Of a stretch of 16,765 nt of DNA, positions 1-6,624 are shown in pieces. The stretch comes from Chloroflexota bacterium. Its GTDB lineage: Bacteria; Chloroflexota; UBA6077; JACQUR01. The notes below the pieces were generated by a model. The model did not search any database and was not told where the DNA came from. It saw nothing but the letters and a program-made list of their open reading frames with translations. Both the position numbers and the translations under genes were made by a program. Location of the stretch: assembly GCA_016210245.1 (NCBI GenBank), contig JACQUR010000043.1, forward strand, positions 1 to 16,765, in the 5' to 3' direction. Positions within the stretch are counted from its first letter, which is position 1. Each line of letters opens with the position of its first letter.

Positions 1-1451
1 CACTCGCGGGCCAGGTTGACCTCGTTCCAGATCTCGATGGCGTGCAGCCGCCCGATGGGCGAGCCCTGCTTGTAGCGGCTGACCAGGGCCGAGACGAAGT
101 CGGCGAAGTCCTGGTAGTTATCCGGCGGGCCGTTGTGGGCGCCATCCGCCCGCGCCCACCCGGGCTGGAAGTCCAGGCGGGCCAGCACCTTCACCCCGGC
201 CGCGCTGCTGGCCCGGATCACCCGGTCGGACTCCCGCCAGTCGAAGCGGCCCTTGCCGGCGCCCTCGATCTCGCGCCACTGGAAGAGGGTCTTCTGCCAG
301 CCAAAGCCCAGGTCGGCCACGCGCCCCAGGTCGCGGGCGGTGGTTTCCGGGTGGCCCCAGAGGAAGACGCTCAGCCCGTACTCCGGGCTCCGGGCTACGT
401 AGGAGCCGGTCTGCGCGCTCCCGACAGCGGTGGGGGCGGCGGTGGGGACGGCGGTCGGAGCAGCCGTCGGCACCACGACCGGGGTGGCAGTCGGCACCAC
501 GACCGGTGTGGGAGTTGGGACCACCGGGACACTGGTGGCGGTCGGCTGGGCGCCCGTCACCAGCGGCGCCTCCCTGGCGAAGGCGTTGAGCAAGTTGGTG
601 GCTGCCAGGACGCTCGGACGGGCGACGGCACTCGGTGCGCTGGGGGCGTACTGGCCGAAGAAGCGGCTGCCCCTGGCCTGCTCGGCCAGGTCAGGGGGCA
701 GGTTCTCGCCCGTCAAGATTGCCTTGAAGTAGTCCCCCAGCAGCACGCCCTCGGTGCAGTCGCAGCTCTTGCGGTAGTGGGCGATGCCCCGCTGGAAGCG
801 CTGGTAGACGAAGTCGTGGTTGCTGGGGTCGTAGGAGGGCAACGACGTGGGCGCGCCCCAGATCTCCAGGTTGATCAGGGGCAGCAGGCTTTCCGGCTGG
901 TTGCCCTCCGGGAACGCCTGTTCGTAGGACACGGTGCTGTTGAAGGCCTTCCAGAAGCGGACGTTCAGTCCGTCCCAGGTGTCCTGGGTCACACCCTTCA
1001 TGAAGTCGACGATCTTGGTGCCGTACTCGACATCGGCCGGCGAGGGGGTGCGCTGGGTGAGGGCCGGGTCCGGCGCGGGGTAGCTCGACCCGTTGACGCG
1101 GGTGTACGGCATCAGCCCCTCGTCCAGCAGGTTCATCGTCCTCGGGTTTCCATCCGGGCCCAGTTGCACGATCAAGCGCTGGAAGATCTGCACCGGAGCG
1201 CCCAGGAACTGGAACTCGCGCGACACCGGGTAGCCGAAGGTGTTGATGCCGCCACGGCGCTGGAAATACTCCCAGAACTTGTCATTGGCGATGCGGTACC
1301 CCGTTTCGGGGAAGTAGCGGGGATCGTTGACCTCCTGCTGCTGTGCCTCTTCGGCCAGGCCCAGAGCAGGTGCCCAGAGAAGGGTGGCGGCCAGCAGGAC
1401 GCCGAGGGCGAGCAGGCGAGCCAGGGCGCGGGACGTGAGCGGCAATACCAC
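1..1451 (-). CDS. Secreted clan GH-A glycoside hydrolase with N-terminal FGYP-type module, partial at its 3' end
   Basis: The gene reads leftward off the window edge; about 483 codons are visible and the C-terminus is missing. I place the start at GTG 1451, with GGAGGT four bases upstream; a TTG two codons later has better spacing and is an alternative. Residues 1-33 look like a signal peptide (Arg-rich start, then a Leu/Ala core ending near LGLAEE). Residues about 45-280 hold the module common in Chloroflexota exported proteins, with RYFPETGY, FGYPVSREF (F72-P75) and a VQIFQR stretch. A Thr/Pro/Val-rich linker spans about 304-342. From about 355 a TIM-barrel-like segment begins (YGLSVFLWG, VLARLDFQPGWAR) and reaches IEIWNEVNL. 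Its Asn476-Glu477 pair matches the acid/base dyad of clan GH-A (GH5/GH39-like). The nucleophile Glu would lie outside the window, so family and substrate cannot be set. Confidence 0.8.
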   Translation of the reverse strand, partial: MVLPLTSRALARLLALGVLLAATLLWAPALGLAEEAQQQEVNDPRYFPETGYRIANDKFWEYFQRRGGINTFGYPVSREFQFLGAPVQIFQRLIVQLGPDGNPRTMNLLDEGLMPYTRVNGSSYPAPDPALTQRTPSPADVEYGTKIVDFMKGVTQDTWDGLNVRFWKAFNSTVSYEQAFPEGNQPESLLPLINLEIWGAPTSLPSYDPSNHDFVYQRFQRGIAHYRKSCDCTEGVLLGDYFKAILTGENLPPDLAEQARGSRFFGQYAPSAPSAVARPSVLAATNLLNAFAREAPLVTGAQPTATSVPVVPTPTPVVVPTATPVVVPTAAPTAVPTAAPTAVGSAQTGSYVARSPEYGLSVFLWGHPETTARDLGRVADLGFGWQKTLFQWREIEGAGKGRFDWRESDRVIRASSAAGVKVLARLDFQPGWARADGAHNGPPDNYQDFADFVSALVSRYKQGSPIGRLHAIEIWNEVNLARE

Positions 1452-1509
1452 GGTGACCTCCAGGACGTTGTGGAACGAATGCGCGATGGGGGGGGAACGA
1501 CGCCGCGCC

Positions 1510-1537
1510 ATTATACCAACGCACTGTCGGCTGGCAA
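1510..1537 (-). promoter_or_regulatory. Sigma-70-type promoter for the glycoside hydrolase gene
   Basis: On the minus strand there is TTGCCA (complement of 1532-1537, 5 of 6 to TTGACA), a 16-nt spacer and a perfect TATAAT (complement of 1510-1515). It lies 58 nt upstream of the GTG at 1451, giving a leader of about 50 nt. TATAAT is rare by chance in DNA this GC-rich. The call is by inspection only. Confidence 0.6.
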
Positions 1538-1553
1538 GCCCCTGTCGTGGCTG

Positions 1554-1566
1554 GGGGTCTGACCCC
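1554..1566. repeat. 13-nt palindrome between divergent promoters, possible operator or REP-like motif
   Basis: GGGGTC-T-GACCCC is a perfect inverted repeat with a one-base centre. It sits between the two divergent promoters, 17 nt before the plus-strand -35 box and 16 nt beyond the minus-strand -35 box. It could be an operator for a dimeric regulator serving both transcription units. GGGGTCAGACCCC-like palindromes also occur as dispersed repeats in many genomes, so a REP-like origin is the alternative. Confidence 0.35.
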
Positions 1567-1582
1567 TTGCTTCACCCCCCAC

Positions 1583-1611
1583 TTGACTGCCCCTTCGGCA
1601 CGTGCTATGAG
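1583..1611 (+). promoter_or_regulatory. Sigma-70-type promoter for the molybdenum hydroxylase operon
   Basis: TTGACT (1583-1588, 5 of 6 to consensus), a 17-nt spacer and TATGAG (1606-1611, 4 of 6). The predicted start near 1618 leaves a leader of about 42 nt before the ATG at 1660. No other good plus-strand promoter is visible ahead of the operon. Confidence 0.5.
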
Positions 1612-1659
1612 TACAACCTGCGCGATCCCATTGCCACACCACGGAGCTTGGGGGGGCGA

Positions 1660-2541
1660 ATGTTTTTTCCGTCAACCATTCCGAGGATCGACCAGTACTA
1701 CCGGCCGGAGTCCCTCGAGGAAGCGGTGGCTCTGCTCGCCAGCCACGGCAAGGAAGCCCGGGTGCTGTCCGGCGGCACCGATCTCGTCACGTTGATGCGC
1801 AACCATGCGCTGGCGCCCAGGTGCGTCATCGATATCTCGCGCATCGGCGATCTCGGCTACGTGCGATTCGACGAGGCCGGGGGGTTGCGCCTGGGCGCCC
1901 TGGCCACGCTGAAGGCGCTGGAGCAGTCGACGGTGGTCCGCGAGCGGTACTCGTTGCTGCACGAGGCGGTGGTCCACATGGGCTCGCCGACGATGCGCAA
2001 CCAGGCGACCGTGGCCGGCAACATCTGCCGGGCCTCGCCGGCCGCGGACACGGCCGGCCCCTTGCTGTGCCTGGAGGCCACGGTCCACCTGGTGGGCTCC
2101 GGCGGCCGCCGGAGCGTGCCGATCACCGAGTTCTTCGCCGGGCCGGGCAAGACGGTGCTTGCCGCCGACGAACTGGTGGCTGAGGTGCGCGTTCCGACCC
2201 TGCCGCCAGGCACCGGCAGCGCGTTCCTCAAGCTGATGCGGGTGGCGGAAGACCTGGCCAAGGTCAGCGCGTCGGCGGTGCTGACGCTCCGAGACGGGCG
2301 CTGCACGGATGCCAGGATCGCCCTGGGCGCCGTCGGGCCAACCCCGCTGCGCGCCCGGCGGGCCGAAGCCGTCCTCGTCGGCGCCAGCCTGGACGACCGC
2401 GCCATCGCATTGGCAGCCGAGACCGCGGCCGAAGAAATCAGGCCGATCACCGATCTTCGCTCAACCAGGGAGTACCGAAGACAGGTGACCAGCGTCCTGG
2501 TCAGCCGAGCTATACGGCTGTGTGTCGATAGAAGGCAGTAG
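1660..2541 (+). CDS. Molybdenum hydroxylase FAD-binding subunit (CoxM/XdhB-like), no Fe-S insert
   Basis: 293 residues, the usual size for the stand-alone medium subunit of xanthine dehydrogenase/CO dehydrogenase-family enzymes. It holds FAD and passes electrons from the Fe-S subunit to the final acceptor. Visible motifs are the FAD pyrophosphate loop LSGGTDL (about 37-42) and the second FAD loop TVAGNICRASPAAD (117-130). The C-terminal part (from about 190) has the family's KLMRVAEDLAKVSAS and ALGAVGPTPLRA segments. I start at ATG 1660, because homology begins just after it (IPRIDQYYRP) and a G-rich tract lies upstream. The frame stays open to 1327, but that part overlaps the divergent promoters and shows no family sequence. 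It is the first gene of the operon. Its TAG stop lies inside the purine-rich arm of the repeat at 2531-2616, so the last few residues may come from that element. Confidence 0.9.
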   Translation: MFFPSTIPRIDQYYRPESLEEAVALLASHGKEARVLSGGTDLVTLMRNHALAPRCVIDISRIGDLGYVRFDEAGGLRLGALATLKALEQSTVVRERYSLLHEAVVHMGSPTMRNQATVAGNICRASPAADTAGPLLCLEATVHLVGSGGRRSVPITEFFAGPGKTVLAADELVAEVRVPTLPPGTGSAFLKLMRVAEDLAKVSASAVLTLRDGRCTDARIALGAVGPTPLRARRAEAVLVGASLDDRAIALAAETAAEEIRPITDLRSTREYRRQVTSVLVSRAIRLCVDRRQ

Positions 2542-2616
2542 GCAGAAAGCAGGAGGCAGAAGGCAGGGGTGTCTGGCCCCATTGCTGCCTGCTGCCTCCT
2601 GCCTCCTGCCTCCTGG
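2531..2616. repeat. Tandem-unit hairpin, AGGCAG type
   Basis: The left arm (about 2531-2568) is an irregular run of AGGCAG/AGGAGGCAG units. The right arm (about 2585-2616) is its complement, CTGCC/CTCCTGCC units. About 16 nt (TGTCTGGCCCCATTGC) separate them, so the transcript could form a long GC-rich hairpin. The left arm contains the stop codon of the FAD subunit, and the right arm ends just before the ribosome binding site of the [2Fe-2S] subunit. It belongs to the same structural class as the repeats at 10477, 12465 and 14903, although its unit sequence differs. Confidence 0.75.
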
Positions 2617-2631
2617 AAAGGGGGGTGACAC

Positions 2632-3105
2632 TTGGCAGAACGCATCGAGCTGCGAGTGAACGACAGGAACCAGGTGGTCGAGGTGGAGCCCTTCACCACC
2701 CTCGCGGAGTGCTTGCGGAATCAGCTCGGGCTGATCGGGGTCAGGGTGTCGTGCAACCAGGGCGATTGTGGGGCGTGTACCATCCTGGTCGATGGCCAGC
2801 CGGTCAACGCGTGCATGGAACTGGCCATCGAAGCGGAGGGCAGGAGCGTTACCACGATCGAGGGGCTGGCCAGGAACGGACACCTGCACCCCATTCAGCA
2901 GGCCTTCGTCGAGCACCACGGCATGCAGTGCGGGTTCTGCACGCCGGGCATGATCATGGTCGCCAGGGCGCTGCTGGAGAGCAACCCGGCACCAACGGAA
3001 CAAGAGGTCAAAGAGGCCCTGGTTGGCAACATCTGCCGCTGTGGCTCGTACCCGAAGATCATCACCTCGGTGCTGTCGGCAGCACAGACGATGAGGGAGG
3101 GTTGA
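2632..3105 (+). CDS. Molybdenum hydroxylase small subunit with two [2Fe-2S] clusters (CoxS/XdhC-type)
   Basis: 157 residues, full length for the family. It carries two [2Fe-2S] clusters that relay electrons from the Mo centre to FAD. The N-terminal plant-ferredoxin-type domain has Cys41, Cys46, Cys49 and Cys61 (CNQGDCGAC, then NAC). The C-terminal helical domain has Cys100, Cys103, Cys135 and Cys137 (CGFCTPGM and NICRCGSYPKI). All eight ligands are present. The start is TTG 2632, preceded by a strong GGGGGG-rich ribosome binding site at about 2618-2626; no ATG lies in frame before the first beta-strand. The stop is two bases before the next GTG, so translation with the Mo subunit is probably coupled. 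There is no Tat signal, as expected for a cytoplasmic complex or one exported with a partner. Confidence 0.95.
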   Translation: MAERIELRVNDRNQVVEVEPFTTLAECLRNQLGLIGVRVSCNQGDCGACTILVDGQPVNACMELAIEAEGRSVTTIEGLARNGHLHPIQQAFVEHHGMQCGFCTPGMIMVARALLESNPAPTEQEVKEALVGNICRCGSYPKIITSVLSAAQTMREG

Positions 3106-3107
3106 CC

Positions 3108-5465
3108 GTGGCTACAAGACAGCCGGTCGCCACGTCCAATGGACTGGCAGTCATCGGGAAACGAGTTCCGCTGAAAGACGCCTATGAGAAGGTGACGGGC
3201 AGCCTCGAGTATGCGGTGGACTTCAGCCTGCCGGGGATGCTGGTCGCCAAGGTCCTGCGCAGCCCCTACGCGCACGCCCGAATCAAGCGCATCGACACCT
3301 CGAAGGCGGAGGCGTTGACGGGCGTGGCCGCGGCCATCACCTACCAGGACGTGCCGGACGAGGAGTGGCTGGACCGCTCCCTGAACTACCTCGGCCCCGT
3401 CCTGGAGGACCGGCCGCGCTTCGCCGGGCGGGAGGTGGCGGCGGTGGCGGCGGTGGACTACCACACCGCCGAAGCAGCGCTGCGCCTGATCGAGATCGAG
3501 TGGGAAGAGCTGCCCCACGTCTTCGACATCATGGCGGCCGTGGAGCCCGGTGCCCCGCAGGTAGCCTCCTTCGGCAATGTCCGGGAGGCCGTGGTCGAGG
3601 AGGGGGACCTGGAGCAGGGGTTTGCGGCGGCTGACCTCGTCATCGAGCACGACACCCGCATGGGCCAGCAGCAGCACGCCCCGCTGGGTCGGAACGCCGC
3701 CATCGCCCGATGGAAGGGCGACAAGCTCACCCTCTGGACCTCCACCCAGACTCCGTTTCAGTTGCGGGATTCCCTGGCCCGGCACCTCGGGCTGCCCCAG
3801 AACAAGGTGCGAGTGGTCAACCACCCGGCCGGGGCCTCGAATGGCCTGTGGTGGACTAACAACTTCCACTTCCTGGCCGCCCACCTGGCCAGGAAAGCCG
3901 GCAAGCCGGTCAAGCTGGAATTGACCCAGGAGGAGTGCTTCGCCACGGTCAAGCGCCGCGACAAGCCGGTCTCGAAGGTGCGGCTGGGCCTCAAGCGCGA
4001 TGGCACCTTCACCGCCATTCACTTCAAGCACTACTTCGACAACGGCGCGTACGGCTACAAGCCCTACCCCTACGAGAGCGTGAGCGACCTCTGGGGCGGG
4101 CAGCGGCCGGCCATCCGATTCGAGTACTACGGCGTCAGCACCAACCTGGTCACGGCCGGCTGCATGCGCGGCGTGGGCGATCTGTCCATGGGCTTCACCA
4201 TGGAGCAGGCGATCGACCGGGCGGCCGAGGCGCTTGGCCTGAACCCGCTCGAGATCCGCCTGAAGAACCACATCCGAGCCGGCGACCCCATCTACTCCCA
4301 GAAGTTCGTCTTCAAGCGCCTGGGCGCACCCTTCCCCGGCGAGTACCTGTCCAGCGGGGCGCTGGACCAGTGCATCCTGAAGGGCGCCGAGGCGTTCCGC
4401 TGGAGCGAGAAGTGGAAGGGCTGGGGGCAGCCGACGGAGGTCGACGGGTCGAAGCGGCGCGGCGTCGGCATGGCCACCGCCACCCACATCTGCGGCGGCC
4501 GCCACCTGGGCTGCCCGTCCGTTGTGGTCAAGGTGAACCACGACGGCACGGTTCATATCTTCACAGGGGTTGGGCAGCAGGGCCAGGGTGCGGATACCAC
4601 CCAGGCCCAGATTGCGGCGGAGGCGCTGGGCGTGCCGGTGGAGACCTTCGTGGGCACCCACGGGGATACGGACACCTGCCCGTGGTCGCCGGCCACGGTG
4701 GCCAGCGTGAACTCGCACCAGACGGGGATGGCGACGCGGCTGGCGGCCGTCGACGCCAGGCGCCAGGTGCTCGAGCTGGCCGGGCTCATGATGGAGGTGG
4801 CCCCCGAAGACCTGGACATCAAGAACGGGGTCGTGTTCGTCAAGGGCAGCCCGGACCGCTCGCTCCCATTCTCCGAGGTCACCTCGATGAAGCACCCGGT
4901 CTACCTCACGCCGCCCGATATCATCGGCCGCGCCACCGCCAACCTGCCCGAATCGCAGATCGCCAAGATGTTCATGAGCCACTTCGTCGAGCTGGAGGTG
5001 GACACCGACACCGGCGAGGTCAAGGTGCTGAACTTCGTGGGCGCGCACGACAGCGGCACGATCATCAACCCGTCCATCTGCGAGAACCAGGTGTACGGTG
5101 GCTTCCTGCTGGGGGCCGGGCACGCCCTGACCGAGGACATGGTATTCGACGAGCAGACGGGCCGGGTGCTGAATCCCAGCTTCCTGGACTACAAGGTTCT
5201 GACCACCGTGGACATGCCGACCGGTGAAGGGAGCGACATGAGCGCGCTGTTCGCCGACTGCTACGATCCGCTGGGCCCCTACGGCGTCAAGTCCATCGGC
5301 GAGGGCGCCACCTGCCCGGTGCCGGCCGCGGTCGGCCAGGCGCTGTACAACGCCCTCGGCATCCGGCTCGATAACCCGCCGTTCACGCCGGAGGCGATCC
5401 TGGAGGCGCTCCGGCAGCAGCGGAATGGAAAGGAGGCGCACTCGAATGGCCATGCTGGAAGGTGA
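3108..5465 (+). CDS. Molybdenum hydroxylase large subunit, Mo-cofactor-binding, divergent
   Basis: 785 residues, normal for the catalytic subunit that binds molybdopterin-cytosine dinucleotide. The N-terminal aldehyde oxidase a/b hammerhead domain spans about 18-125 (VTGSLEYAVDF, VLRSPYAHARI). The Mo-binding domains follow, with WTSTQTPFQLRD (about 212-223), AGCMRGVGD (350-358) and the C-terminal GVKSIGEGA. There Glu732 aligns with the essential active-site glutamate, and PAAVGQALYNALG follows as expected. Two sites are odd. The usual GGGFGxK loop reads HPAGASNGLWW (239-249), and the common MEP motif reads APLGR. Cys352 comes before the conserved Arg354, not after it, so this is not the AYxCSFR loop of form I CO dehydrogenase. 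The start is GTG 3108, six bases after a GAGGGAGGG. The substrate is unknown; aldehydes or N-heteroaromatics are possible. Confidence 0.9.
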   Translation: MATRQPVATSNGLAVIGKRVPLKDAYEKVTGSLEYAVDFSLPGMLVAKVLRSPYAHARIKRIDTSKAEALTGVAAAITYQDVPDEEWLDRSLNYLGPVLEDRPRFAGREVAAVAAVDYHTAEAALRLIEIEWEELPHVFDIMAAVEPGAPQVASFGNVREAVVEEGDLEQGFAAADLVIEHDTRMGQQQHAPLGRNAAIARWKGDKLTLWTSTQTPFQLRDSLARHLGLPQNKVRVVNHPAGASNGLWWTNNFHFLAAHLARKAGKPVKLELTQEECFATVKRRDKPVSKVRLGLKRDGTFTAIHFKHYFDNGAYGYKPYPYESVSDLWGGQRPAIRFEYYGVSTNLVTAGCMRGVGDLSMGFTMEQAIDRAAEALGLNPLEIRLKNHIRAGDPIYSQKFVFKRLGAPFPGEYLSSGALDQCILKGAEAFRWSEKWKGWGQPTEVDGSKRRGVGMATATHICGGRHLGCPSVVVKVNHDGTVHIFTGVGQQGQGADTTQAQIAAEALGVPVETFVGTHGDTDTCPWSPATVASVNSHQTGMATRLAAVDARRQVLELAGLMMEVAPEDLDIKNGVVFVKGSPDRSLPFSEVTSMKHPVYLTPPDIIGRATANLPESQIAKMFMSHFVELEVDTDTGEVKVLNFVGAHDSGTIINPSICENQVYGGFLLGAGHALTEDMVFDEQTGRVLNPSFLDYKVLTTVDMPTGEGSDMSALFADCYDPLGPYGVKSIGEGATCPVPAAVGQALYNALGIRLDNPPFTPEAILEALRQQRNGKEAHSNGHAGR

Positions 5466-6558
5466 GCGGGCGGCAGTAACCGCGAGCGCGGAGGCCGTGG
5501 CCCGGCCGCAGCTCGATCCCAGGACGATCGAAGCGTGGCTGGAGCAGGACGAGCCGGTGGCTGGGACCATCAGCACCGACTACCTACCCAGGTTCACCTA
5601 CCTGCGCCCGACGACGCTGGCCGAAGCCGTCGCGGTGCTGGAGCGCCACGGACCGAAGGCGGCGCTCATGAGCGGGGGCATGGACCTGCTGCGCGAGCTG
5701 AAGACCCGCTCCCGCCCGGCCCAGCCCGAGGTGGTCGTCAGCCTCAAGGGGATTGCCCCGCCCCTCGACTACGTGTGTGCAGGCGAGAGCGGCCTGGCCA
5801 TCGGCAGCCTGGCCACCCTGCGCACCCTGGAGACCAGCGCGCTGGTCCGGGAGCAGTACGGCATCCTGGCCCAGGCGGCCTACGCCAGCCGGGCGTGGCA
5901 ATACCGCAACCGGGCGACCATTGGCGGCGACCTGTGCCAGCGAGAGCTGTGCTGGTACAGCCGGAGCAGCGGCAACGCCTACCCCTGCTTCCGCAAGGGC
6001 GGCGAGGACTGCTTCGCCACCAGGGGCGACAATCGGTTTCACGCCATCTTCGGCCGCCTCATCTGCAGCGCGGTATGTCCGTCCGCAACTGCGCCGTCCC
6101 TGGCCGCCCTGGGGGCCAGGGTCAGGATCGTGGGGCCGTCGGGCGGGAGGAGCGTCCCGGTGGAGGCGTTCTTCACCCCGCGCGGGACCGTGCTCGGCTC
6201 GGCGGAGATCGTGGCCGAGGTCCAGGTTCCCTCGCCGGCGCCTGGCGCTCGCGGCGTGTTCCTGAAGGTAGGGGTCCGGAACAAGTTCGATCCGGCCCTG
6301 GCCAGCGTGGCCGTGCTGGCCTGCATCGAGCAGCAGGTGTGCAGGACGATCCGGATCGTCCTGGGCGGGGTGAGCCCGCAGCCCTGGCGGGCTTTCCGCG
6401 CGGAAGAGCTGCTCATCGGGGAACGGCTGACCGAGTCGAGCGTGGCGCGGGCGGCCGAGGCCGTGGTGGAGGGGGCCACTCCCCTGAGCCACAACGGCTA
6501 CAAGATCGATCTCGCCCGGTCCCTGGTCGGGCGCGCCCTGGTGCGCTTGGCGGAGTAG
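5446..6558 (+). CDS. Second molybdenum hydroxylase FAD subunit, with PaoB/HcrB-like Cys-rich insert
   Basis: 370 residues. Like the first flavoprotein it has an FAD loop (LMSGGMDLL) and a second loop (ATIGGDLCQ). Between them and the C-terminal domain it has an insert of about 45 residues with Cys164, Cys169, Cys181, Cys189, Cys207 and Cys211 (LCWYSRSS, YPCFRKGGEDCF, GDNRFHAIFG). In E. coli PaoB (YagS) and in 4-hydroxybenzoyl-CoA reductase HcrB a similar insert binds a [4Fe-4S] cluster, so this subunit probably does too. The N-terminus extends about 45 residues before the FAD domain. The start is ATG 5446, nine bases after AAGGAGG, and overlaps the Mo-subunit gene by 20 nt. It is the last gene of the operon; a palindrome lies 20 nt downstream. 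Having two FAD subunits in one operon is unusual. Confidence 0.9.
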   Translation: MAMLEGERAAVTASAEAVARPQLDPRTIEAWLEQDEPVAGTISTDYLPRFTYLRPTTLAEAVAVLERHGPKAALMSGGMDLLRELKTRSRPAQPEVVVSLKGIAPPLDYVCAGESGLAIGSLATLRTLETSALVREQYGILAQAAYASRAWQYRNRATIGGDLCQRELCWYSRSSGNAYPCFRKGGEDCFATRGDNRFHAIFGRLICSAVCPSATAPSLAALGARVRIVGPSGGRSVPVEAFFTPRGTVLGSAEIVAEVQVPSPAPGARGVFLKVGVRNKFDPALASVAVLACIEQQVCRTIRIVLGGVSPQPWRAFRAEELLIGERLTESSVARAAEAVVEGATPLSHNGYKIDLARSLVGRALVRLAE

Positions 6559-6578
6559 CAGCCTGCTGCTCGTGAAGT

Positions 6579-6618
6579 GAGGGGTAGTATCCGAGCCGCG
6601 GCTCGGATACTACCCCTC
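6579..6618. terminator. Perfect 40-nt palindrome, bidirectional terminator
   Basis: Two 20-nt arms (6579-6598 and 6599-6618, GAGGGGTAGTATCCGAGCCG and its exact complement) meet with no spacer. It sits between the convergent ends at 6558 (plus) and 6625 (minus) and could stop transcription from both sides. There is no T-run, so it would be a non-canonical terminator or transcript-end barrier. Confidence 0.7.
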
Positions 6619-6624
6619 GGGGGC

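Noticed and set aside
42..1562. Long plus-strand open frame of 506 codons
   Set aside because: It is antisense to the glycoside hydrolase, whose minus-strand frame has a signal peptide, linker and catalytic motif. The plus-strand translation has no recognisable domain and is a GC-bias artefact.
4155..4178. Form I CO dehydrogenase active-site loop
   Set aside because: The Cys precedes the conserved Arg, and Gly follows it. The AYxCSFR order of CoxL, with Cys after Arg, is absent, so CO oxidation is not supported.
2895..5576. Minus-strand open frame of 893 codons opposite the Mo subunit
   Set aside because: The plus strand has clear family motifs across this stretch. The antisense frame is rich in His/Arg/Val without domain patterns, typical of a shadow frame in GC-rich DNA.
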